Source of the DNA: a bacterium
GTDB lineage: Bacteria; Zixibacteria; MSB-5A5; GN15; FEB-12
Assembly: GCA_016708025.1 (NCBI GenBank)
Contig: JADJGQ010000001.1
Location: 310,001-374,000 of the forward strand
Direction: 5' to 3'
Length of the DNA: 64,000 bases
The position numbers were made by a program, and so were the translations under genes. Of this stretch, positions 58,435 to 64,000 are shown piece by piece (positions within the stretch are counted from its first letter, which is position 1; every line of letters starts with the position of its first letter). The notes under the pieces were generated by a model. That model was not told where the DNA came from, searched no databases, and worked only from the letters and a program-made list of their open reading frames with translations.

Positions 58435-58980
58435 CTACTTCCGAGCCAGGACTGTCTCGACACCCTTCTGTTCGTTGCCATCGGGGAAGATATTGTACAT
58501 GGTGATGGTCAACTGGTCAGTGCCGGAGATCCGGAAATCAGTGCGCCATCCCCAGTCAGGACCGCCGGATGGGTCTGAATAATGGGTGAGGACGCTGAAG
58601 CCGCTGTCGATCGCTTTGCCGAGGCAGTGGAAGAGGGCGGATCCGGTATGGAACGTGTCCATCCAGGACATCTGGAATTCTGCCTTCTGCTTATTGAAGG
58701 CGATAAGAGCGGAGCCCACAAGCGGCTTTCCCTGCATTGCTCCGGTGTAGTCCCACTGGATCGCTTTGCCGTTGAGGATACTTTTGAATGAGCCTTCGCA
58801 GGGGGATTCATCAACCGGCTTTTCCCCTTCAAACCAGACTCTGGTAATACCGGCCCATTGGCCGACCATGCCCTGGAAGATCTGCTGGGCGGTTGAGTCA
58901 GTCGAGGTGGAGTTGTTTGTGTCCGCTGCCATGCACTGGCCTCCCGCGATAAGGATGAGTAGGAAGATGATCATTTTCAT
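58435..58980 (-). CDS. DUF1579 family periplasmic protein
   Basis: 181 residues from ATG 58980. Signal peptide MIIFLLILIAGGQCMA; whether it becomes a lipoprotein is unclear (GGQC). The mature domain follows the DUF1579 lipocalin-like pattern: MVGQWAGITRVWFEGEKPVDESPCEGSFKSILNGKAIQWDYTG, FNKQKAEFQMSWMDTFHTG and LTHYSDPSGGPDWGWRTDFRI, then TDQLTITMYNIFPDGNEQKGVETVLARK. The family is widely spread and of unknown ligand. Single-gene unit; a weak GC hairpin lies near 58393. Confidence 0.85.
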   Translation of the reverse strand: MKMIIFLLILIAGGQCMAADTNNSTSTDSTAQQIFQGMVGQWAGITRVWFEGEKPVDESPCEGSFKSILNGKAIQWDYTGAMQGKPLVGSALIAFNKQKAEFQMSWMDTFHTGSALFHCLGKAIDSGFSVLTHYSDPSGGPDWGWRTDFRISGTDQLTITMYNIFPDGNEQKGVETVLARK

Positions 58981-59190
58981 AGTGGACCCAATATATGGTA
59001 GCGCTGGCGGAATGGCAAGTGGGGGAGAAATGCCCGGATTTGACCCCTTCACAGCATCTACTTGTAGCTTGGTTTATGGGTCAGTCTTGTCTATGAGAAA
59101 GGGGCGCCGAATTTTGTCATATTCACCTTGCCGGTCACCGATAATAAGGAATAGGTTATCCACGAATGCTCTCAATCCGAAAGGCGAGAT

Positions 59191-59997
59191 ATGCGTAATC
59201 GACATACTGAGCTGATGCGCTACTTTGGTCTGCTTGCGGCGATTCTGTTTCTTATCCCCTCCGGATGTAGTGATTCCAAGAAATCCACGGGGACTGATGA
59301 TACCGACCCGCAGATCGACGGCTATGTGGCGGATCATACCGTTATCGCAGGTTTCGGCGATATCGCCACAGCGATCAAAGAGAATGTGGCGGACAGCTTG
59401 AACATATTCTACGGCCATACCTCGCACGGGAGCCAATTGATGACCGGGCTGGATCTGGTGGAGATGGAGGATGGGTCGTTCCGTCAGCCGTTGGTTCATG
59501 AAGTGGGGGATGACCTCGGCGCCGATGGCGACACCAGTTGGGCTCCGATCACCCGTGCCTGGCTGAATGATAATCCGGAATGCAATGTCGTGATATGGTC
59601 ATGGTGCGGCGGGGTCAGTTCGAACAGTGAAGAGGGGATTGCGACCTATCTGGCGACAATGAATGATCTGGAGTCGGATTACCCGGATGTGGTTTTTATC
59701 TACATGACCGGGCATCTGGACGGGACCGGACCGGATGGGAATCTGTACGCGCGCAACAATCAGATTCGGGCGTATTGCGAGGCGCATGACAAGTGGCTGT
59801 TTGATTTTGCGGATATCGAAAGTTATGACCCGGCTGGGGTCTATTATCCGGATGCATCGGATGCCTGCGAGTGGGCAGCCGACTGGTGTTTGTCGCACAC
59901 GTGCGCGTCATGCGATTGCGCGCATTCGGAGTGTATTAATTGCTACCAGAAGGGGAAAGCGTTCTGGTGGCTGTTGGGGCGGGTGGCGGAGGGGTAG
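59191..59997 (+). CDS. Predicted secreted lipoprotein of unknown function
   Basis: 268 residues, AAAGGCGAG before ATG 59191 (ATG 59215 also possible). Lipobox LIPSGC, then a Ser/Thr/Asp-rich linker and a globular domain with ADHTVIAGF, NIFYGHTSHGSQLMTGLDLVEM, NVVIWSWCGGVSSNSEEGIATYLATMNDLESDYPDVVFIYMTGHLDGTG. The fold resembles SGNH-type hydrolases in layout but the usual GDS serine is not visible. It ends with several Cys (CASCDCAHSECINC) that may bind metal or form disulfides. Family not recognised. Confidence 0.7.
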   Translation: MRNRHTELMRYFGLLAAILFLIPSGCSDSKKSTGTDDTDPQIDGYVADHTVIAGFGDIATAIKENVADSLNIFYGHTSHGSQLMTGLDLVEMEDGSFRQPLVHEVGDDLGADGDTSWAPITRAWLNDNPECNVVIWSWCGGVSSNSEEGIATYLATMNDLESDYPDVVFIYMTGHLDGTGPDGNLYARNNQIRAYCEAHDKWLFDFADIESYDPAGVYYPDASDACEWAADWCLSHTCASCDCAHSECINCYQKGKAFWWLLGRVAEG

Positions 59998-60012
59998 GGG
60001 GGATAACTCCAG

Positions 60013-60309
60013 CTACTTTCCTAGACGAAGCTGCTCACTCAGATCGCGCCAATCAGGATTGATTGATTCGACAAGCATTGCCTTTTTCCTGCGAGAACCG
60101 CCCTTGATCTGCTTTTCGCGCGCAATCGCCATTGTGATATCGCCAAATGTCTCGAAATAGACCAATTTCGTGACGCGATACTTGCTTGTAAAGGTCGAGC
60201 CCTGGCCATTCTTGTGTTGCCAGACGCGATGGGCAAGGTCATTGGTCACTCCCGTATTGAGAACCGTGTTTATGGCGTTGGTCAGGATGTAAACAGCATA
60301 GACTTTCAT
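60013..60309 (-). CDS. GIY-YIG nuclease domain protein (URI type)
   Basis: 98 residues, GGAG before ATG 60309. Single GIY-YIG domain of the UPF0213/URI group: VYAVYILTN start, HRVWQHKNGQGS with catalytic Arg, YFETFGD, and AREKQIKGGSRRKKAMLVESINPDW with the catalytic Glu. The second half of the name motif is TGVTN instead of YIGVT, so one Tyr is missing. Such small proteins are often horizontally moved and act in DNA repair or degradation; activity of this one is uncertain. It lies beside a repeat-rich patch. Confidence 0.82.
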   Translation of the reverse strand: MKVYAVYILTNAINTVLNTGVTNDLAHRVWQHKNGQGSTFTSKYRVTKLVYFETFGDITMAIAREKQIKGGSRRKKAMLVESINPDWRDLSEQLRLGK

Positions 60310-60319
60310 GGTTTGCTCC

Positions 60320-60373
60320 AGAGGTTGCTTCGTCGCTTAGTGTCTTCGACACTAGCGCTCCTCGCAATGACAG
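60320..60373 (-). repeat. Dispersed repeat, copy 1 (conserved ends, internal hairpin)
   Basis: Read on the minus strand it runs TGTCATTGCGAG, a hairpin (AGTGTC/GACACT) and CGAAGCAACCTCT. It shares both ends (12 and 13 bases) with the copy at 60491, which is in the opposite orientation and has a different hairpin. It lies next to the GIY-YIG gene start. Confidence 0.7.
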
Positions 60374-60490
60374 CTGCAGGAGCATTCTACTCATAACCGC
60401 TGACACCTGCTGTCAGTGAAAATGCGTCAAACGCAATTTATATTCTCTTGAGGATGATAATCAGACTGTGATCTGGTGATTTTGTGGTGC

Positions 60491-60565
60491 TGTCATTGCG
60501 AGAAATCGCGGGCCGTGTGCCTGTTACAGCAAGTGATTTACCTCCGCGATTTCGAAGCAACCTCT
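60491..60565 (+). repeat. Dispersed repeat, copy 2 (conserved ends, internal hairpin)
   Basis: TGTCATTGCGAG at 60491-60502, an inner inverted repeat AAATCGCGG (60503-60511) with CCGCGATTT (60544-60552), then CGAAGCAACCTCT at 60553-60565. The ends match copy 1 exactly but the inner hairpin differs, so the structure is kept while its sequence changes. A partial relative is at 26658-26703. No ORF inside. Confidence 0.7.
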
Positions 60566-60617
60566 GCGCTTGGAATATCAAGGACAGACTGTGCTTGGGG
60601 TATGTTGCGATACCAGA

Positions 60618-60656
60618 CACAAAACCGGCCGAGTCTCTTGACCCGGCCGGTTACAG
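60618..60656 (-). terminator. Terminator of gdhA
   Basis: AACCGGCCG-GTC and GAC-CGGCCGGTT pair strongly around TCTT; on the minus strand the hairpin is followed by TTTTGTG. It starts about 30 bases past the gdhA stop. Confidence 0.8.
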
Positions 60657-60684
60657 TATGGCTTAAGAAAGATATCAGGGAAGA

Positions 60685-61971
60685 CTAGATCCAGCCGCGA
60701 TCTTTGCAGGCCTGTGCCACTCGGCTGACCGAGATGATGTACGCTGCATCGCGCATGTACAACTTCCGCTGACGAGCCAGTTCCGACACCTGATGGAACG
60801 CCGAAGTCATCTTCGTGTCCAGTTTGGTCAGAACTTCGTCCTTCTCCCAGAAGTAGTTCATGTTCGACTGCACTTGCTCGAAATAGGAGCAGGTGACGCC
60901 GCCGGCATTCGCGAGGAAGTCCGGAATCATGAAGATACCGCGTTCGTGAATGACCTTGTCAGCTTCGGGCGTGGTCGGGCCATTGGCGCCTTCGCTGATG
61001 ATCCGGACGCGCTTGCCGATCTTGGCGACGTTTTCTTTGGTGATCTGGTTTTCGATAGCGGACGGCAACAGCACGTCGACATCCTGCTCGATCCAGGCTT
61101 CACCGGGGAGAACTTCGTAGCCGAGCTCTTTGGCTTTGGCTTTGTCAATGCCGCCGAAACGGTCGGTGACAGTGAGCAGAGCGTCGACATCGAGCCCCTG
61201 CATGCGACGATAGGTATATGAGGTCTGGTCCTTCTGATCCCAGGAGGAGCAGCAGATGACCTTGCCACCGAGTTGCTGGAAGAGACGGATAGCGTACTGC
61301 GAGACGTTGCCAAAGCCCTGGACCGCGGCGGTGCAGTTCTTCGGATCCATGTTCATCTCTTTCATCGCTTCGCGGACGGTGTAGATGACGCCGTAACCGG
61401 TAGCTTCGGTACGACCGAGCGAACCGCCCAGGCCAACCGGCTTGCCGGTGATGAGGCCCGGATAGTGGCCGCGATGAATGGTTTCGTATTCATCGAGCAT
61501 CCAGAGCATATGCTGGGCATTGGTCATGACATCGGGAGCGGGAACATCGATGAGCGGGCCGACCACTCTGGAGAGCTGGCGGATCCAGCCGCGGCAGATC
61601 TGTTCCTGTTCGCGCATGGAGAGGTGATGCGGGTCGCAAATGACGCCACCCTTACCACCGCCGAGCGGGATATCGACCACGGAGCACTTCCAGGTCATCC
61701 ACATAGCCAGAGCGCGGACGGTATCGACGGTCTCCTGCGGGTGGAAGCGAATGCCACCCTTGGACGGACCGCGAGAGTCGTTGTGTTGAACGCGGAATCC
61801 GCGGAACACTCTGGTTGTGCCATCATCCATCCGGACCGGGATCGCGAATTGGAATTCGCGGGCCGGCCAACGGAGCAGGTCACGAGTACCTTGATCCAAG
61901 CCCAGGAAATCAGCGGCATGGTCAAACTGCGCCTGCGCCATGGCGAATGGATTGAAAGATTTGCTTTCCAT
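60685..61971 (-). CDS. gdhA: Glutamate dehydrogenase (Glu/Leu/Phe/Val family)
   Basis: 428 residues from ATG 61971, eight bases after AGGAGG; the ATG at 61977 is too close to that site. Substrate domain: RVQHNDSRGPSKGGIRFHP, KCSVVDIPLGGGKGG (catalytic Lys), VPAPDVMTNAQHMLWM. Nucleotide domain: VQGFGNVSQYAIRLFQQLGGKVI, then SEGANGPTTPEAD and DFLANAGGVTCSYFEQVQ. It reversibly aminates 2-oxoglutarate. Length and order are those of the hexameric small type, near the NAD-dependent catabolic group, but cofactor choice cannot be fixed by eye. Confidence 0.95.
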   Translation of the reverse strand: MESKSFNPFAMAQAQFDHAADFLGLDQGTRDLLRWPAREFQFAIPVRMDDGTTRVFRGFRVQHNDSRGPSKGGIRFHPQETVDTVRALAMWMTWKCSVVDIPLGGGKGGVICDPHHLSMREQEQICRGWIRQLSRVVGPLIDVPAPDVMTNAQHMLWMLDEYETIHRGHYPGLITGKPVGLGGSLGRTEATGYGVIYTVREAMKEMNMDPKNCTAAVQGFGNVSQYAIRLFQQLGGKVICCSSWDQKDQTSYTYRRMQGLDVDALLTVTDRFGGIDKAKAKELGYEVLPGEAWIEQDVDVLLPSAIENQITKENVAKIGKRVRIISEGANGPTTPEADKVIHERGIFMIPDFLANAGGVTCSYFEQVQSNMNYFWEKDEVLTKLDTKMTSAFHQVSELARQRKLYMRDAAYIISVSRVAQACKDRGWI

Positions 61972-62136
61972 TACCATTTCCTCCTAAGGATGTAAAAATG
62001 CGAGGCAGCCGACCGTGGACATCGCATGACAGTAATAATCATTCGGTGAGTCCTGACAGATCCGGTGCAGTTGCTCTCGCTCGTATTATAGTAAACCATT
62101 GTTCTTTCGCCCAAAGCGGACAAATTAGTGCCGCTA

Positions 62137-62165
62137 TTAGTAGTGAATTCTTTCACAAATGTCAA
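62137..62165 (-). promoter_or_regulatory. Probable promoter of gdhA
   Basis: On the minus strand TTGACA (62165-62160) and TACTAA (62142-62137) are 17 bases apart. The -35 is perfect and the -10 has three matches. The start would be near 62130, leaving a leader of about 160 bases to the gdhA ATG. Confidence 0.5.
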
Positions 62166-62342
62166 GCAGGACTGCATCGAAACGACGAAATTTTCAGAGA
62201 TTGTGCGAGGAGATGACAGCGGCGATGGAGATTCGACGCGAAAAGGTTAAGTAGAGGATCAGCAAGAGATTAGCCAAGTGGCGGGAAAATAGCCGTTGAT
62301 CGGGCAGGGGTAAGAGAGGGGGGAGGAGAGTGCTACCCACTT

Positions 62343-62481
62343 CTATAAAGAAGCGCCCCTGTGTGAAGCACAAGGGCGCCGGTAACAAAAAAGCTAATCG
62401 CTCTCGAAAGCGCACACGACGCTGAACTATCCGCTGCGTCGCACCAGGCACAGCCCGGACTATCCGGCGCGAAACGCCTTC
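62343..62481 (-). ncRNA. Candidate minus-strand structured RNA gene
   Basis: A near-perfect promoter lies just upstream. The predicted transcript has hairpins GGCG-TTTCG-CGCC, CGACGC-...-GCGTCG with a 13-base loop holding GGATAGT, and CGCT-TTCGAG-AGCG. A terminator-like hairpin follows (GCGCCC-TTGTG region, 62353-62379) with TTCTTT after it. A T6 run near 62388 offers an earlier end. An 85-residue ORF overlaps but has no ribosome site and odd composition. I find no match to SRP RNA, tmRNA, RNase P or 6S. Alternatively it is a long leader of gdhA. Confidence 0.45.
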
Positions 62482-62487
62482 AACGTA

Positions 62488-62516
62488 ATAATAGACAGGG
62501 TTATCTATTATGTCAA
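62488..62516 (-). promoter_or_regulatory. Very strong sigma-70 promoter on the minus strand
   Basis: TTGACA (62516-62511) and TATTAT (62493-62488) are separated by exactly 17 bases, giving 6/6 and 5/6 matches. No protein gene with a ribosome site follows closely on that strand, which is why a structured RNA is suggested downstream. Confidence 0.75.
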
Positions 62517-62883
62517 GAGGGAAAATTGAGAATTATTTCCTTGCGTGTCCACGTTCGCGAAGGAGAAGAAAAAGCGAAATGCGTTCGCAAATGAAGAGGA
62601 AAGAAGTAATGACACCGTTTTTACCTATCGGAATAATGCCGCTAACTTGTGATGCCGCATACAGTGGAAATGTTCGTGCGTGCGAAAAGCTAGTGGCAAT
62701 CGGGGACTAGTGAGGCAGATGAAGTAGATTGCGAGCGGCATTTAAAACAGGACAGAAATTACCGTTTGGCTCTTGGTTCTTGGCGTCATTTGTTCCGGAT
62801 TTCACGTGCGAGTGATCGGCTTCTTCCGCTCGAAAAATGGCGGATTTCCAGTGAAAAATCCTCAAATTGAAATTGCTATCTGC
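62517..62883. other. Gap without a supported gene
   Basis: A 66-codon frame starting at 62510 has no ribosome site and an Arg/Lys/Ser-rich sequence, so it is not called. No repeat or terminator was seen in this stretch. Confidence 0.4.
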
Positions 62884-62929
62884 TTGACAAAAACGGTCGG
62901 AGTAGATAGATACTCCTCAGTATGGAGTA
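62884..62929 (+). promoter_or_regulatory. Promoter and inverted repeat upstream of hdrC
   Basis: TTGACA at 62884-62889, 17 bases, then TAGATA at 62907-62912 (a weak -10). TACTCC (62911-62916) and GGAGTA (62924-62929) form an inverted repeat lying over the predicted start, which could be an operator. Confidence 0.45.
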
Positions 62930-63063
62930 AAAAGTCCATAAACTGATAAACGGTATAAAAAAGACCTTGACGCCCACGATTTACTCGATACCTGTGAAGT
63001 GCGACTGTGCTGGTATGCATTACCGGACGCACCGATTGAATCGTGCGGCTCAGGAGGGAAAAG

Positions 63064-63648
63064 ATGCCTGATACTCTGACCCCGTTCCCGAAAGCCGAAG
63101 CGGAATTGCGCGCCGCCTTCTGGGAGCAAGTGGCAAGTTTTCCGGATGGTGAGAAGATCAAGAACTGTATCCAGTGCGGCACCTGTACCGGAACATGCCC
63201 GGTGTCATACACAATGGATATCACGCCGCGGCAGACGATTGCGTTATTCCGGGCCGGCCACATAGAGGATATTCTGCAGAGCCGGACGATCTGGATCTGC
63301 GCCTCCTGTTACTCCTGTACGGTTCGTTGTCCGCAGGGGATCAAGGTGACGGATACGATGTATGCGCTGAAGCGTCTGGCGATGAGCCGTCGGATCTATC
63401 CGCCCAAATTCCCAGTGCACACGTTGTCGAAGGCGTTCATGCAGAATGTCTATAAGTACGGGCGGAATTTTGAGCTGGGTCTGGGGATTAGGTATTTGCT
63501 GAAGTCGAATTTCTGGAAGCTGTTCGGGACAGCCGGATTTGGTCTGGCGATGATGCGTCGCGGCCGGTTGGCGGTGCTCCCGAGCAAGATCCGTCGGGTG
63601 AACGAAGTACGGGCCATTATCGAGCGGGCCAACAAATTCGAGGAGTGA
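63064..63648 (+). CDS. hdrC: Heterodisulfide reductase subunit C-like protein
   Basis: 194 residues from ATG 63064, AGGAGGG five bases upstream. Two 4Fe-4S motifs: CIQCGTCTGTCP and CASCYSCTVRCP. The remainder is helical (TMYALKRLAMSRRIYPP, KAFMQNVYKYGRNFELG). HdrC passes electrons to HdrB, which reduces disulfides or other acceptors. In sulfate reducers and related anaerobes such hdrCB pairs act with flavoprotein HdrA or a membrane partner, absent here. The length is normal and hdrB begins 2 bases after its stop. In this window nothing else ties to methanogenesis. Confidence 0.9.
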   Translation: MPDTLTPFPKAEAELRAAFWEQVASFPDGEKIKNCIQCGTCTGTCPVSYTMDITPRQTIALFRAGHIEDILQSRTIWICASCYSCTVRCPQGIKVTDTMYALKRLAMSRRIYPPKFPVHTLSKAFMQNVYKYGRNFELGLGIRYLLKSNFWKLFGTAGFGLAMMRRGRLAVLPSKIRRVNEVRAIIERANKFEE

Positions 63649-63650
63649 CG

Positions 63651-64000
63651 ATGAAAGAGTTTGCCTATTACCCGGGCTGCAGCCTCGAAACGACCGCGTC
63701 TCCGTACGATAAGTCGGTTCGCGAAGTCTTCAAGGCGCTGGGGATCGGTCTGCATGAGATCGAGGACTGGAATTGCTGTGGCGCCACCATGTATATGTCG
63801 GTCAACAAGACGGTCGGGCATGCGATCTCGGCGCGCAATCTGGCGATCGCCCAGAAAATGAACATGGATATTTGCGCCCCGTGCAGTTCCTGCTATACGA
63901 TCCTTCGCAAGACCAACAAGCAGGTTCACTGGGATCCCAAAGATCGCGAAAAGATCAACGAAGCACTGGGAGCGGCCGGATTGGTATACGACAAAGATGT
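63651..64000 (+). CDS. hdrB: Heterodisulfide reductase subunit B-like protein (3' end outside window)
   Basis: The first about 116 residues are seen, from ATG 63651 with GAGGAGTGA upstream. The N-terminal CCG domain has YYPGCSLETTASPYDKSV, then EDWNCCGAT and CAPCSSCYTIL. Cys residues of this domain (CX31-39CCX35-36CXXC) bind the unusual noncubane 4Fe-4S cluster at the disulfide-reducing site. It continues past the right edge, so the second CCG domain is not visible. Co-transcribed with hdrC. Confidence 0.9.
   Translation, partial: MKEFAYYPGCSLETTASPYDKSVREVFKALGIGLHEIEDWNCCGATMYMSVNKTVGHAISARNLAIAQKMNMDICAPCSSCYTILRKTNKQVHWDPKDREKINEALGAAGLVYDKD

Noticed and set aside
62343..62481. 6S RNA, SRP RNA or tmRNA in the candidate RNA gene
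   Set aside because: None of the fixed signatures (for example GGTCCGGAAGGAAGCAGC of SRP RNA, or the tmRNA tRNA-like end) is present; left as an unassigned RNA.
62510..62710. A 66-codon plus-strand frame
   Set aside because: No ribosome site, Arg/Lys/Ser-rich and no homolog recognised; overlaps the -35 of a strong minus-strand promoter.

Overview
This window looks like a chromosomal segment (about 53% GC by eye) from a flagellated, diderm bacterium. The signs of two membranes are a periplasmic signal peptide on many proteins, lipoprotein boxes, an OmpA-type protein with thrombospondin type-3 repeats, an LpoB-like PBP activator and YfiR. Secreted proteins that end in dockerin-like repeats, together with FG-GAP/VCBS and TSP3 modules, recall the FCB superphylum and candidate Zixibacteria in particular. 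That placement is inference from style, not from a marker-gene search.

Bases 1-23133 are one long plus-strand flagellar and motility locus. It runs fliK (cut at the left edge), flgD, a small flagellar operon gene, flgE, flbD, fliL, fliM, fliN, fliO, fliP, fliQ, a 217-base gap with a sigma-54-like promoter, fliR, flhB, flhA, flhF, flhG and fliA. After these come small accessory genes, a DUF2225 protein, three consecutive PilZ (c-di-GMP binding) proteins, a periplasmic protein, a GAF-HisKA protein without a catalytic ATPase domain, two single-domain CheY-like regulators and a FapA/DUF342 protein. The region therefore holds the export gate and C ring, the regulators of flagellar number and place, the class-III sigma factor and several likely c-di-GMP or phospho-signalling outputs.

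Bases 23134-34310 are mixed. They hold tRNA-Ser(GCT), an OmpA/TSP3 protein, a secreted protein with a caspase-like His/Cys pattern, DUF4256, an RRM RNA-binding protein and a glutamine amidotransferase-like protein. A minus-strand polyamine locus follows (XRE-cupin regulator, speD, ornithine/lysine decarboxylase, speE), with a strong sigma-70 promoter and two 22-bp-spaced palindromic operators. Then come two small envelope proteins and lpdA, which seems to start at ATC.

Bases 34311-46620 carry a probable sigma-54-driven small RNA, tRNA-Met(CAT), a DUF885 metallopeptidase-like protein, a beta-propeller/amidohydrolase, a large GH13-like protein, and a YfiR-like periplasmic protein beside a methyl-accepting chemotaxis protein with a CHASE8-like sensor. 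Bases 46621-64000 hold two secreted proteins sharing a C-terminal dockerin-like module, a LytS/LytTR two-component pair, LpoB plus a COG3014 lipoprotein, a 1059-residue GAF/PPDK-N/nucleotidyltransferase fusion, DUF1579, a lipoprotein, a GIY-YIG protein inside a repeat-rich patch, glutamate dehydrogenase, a possible minus-strand RNA gene, and hdrC-hdrB running off the right edge.

The best candidates for something new are the YfiR/CHASE8-chemoreceptor pair, the sigma-54 small RNA at about 34545-34668, the twin-operator polyamine operon, the kinase-less GAF-HisKA protein with its two receiver proteins, and the PPDK-N/nucleotidyltransferase fusion. No CRISPR array, prophage or intact insertion sequence was seen.
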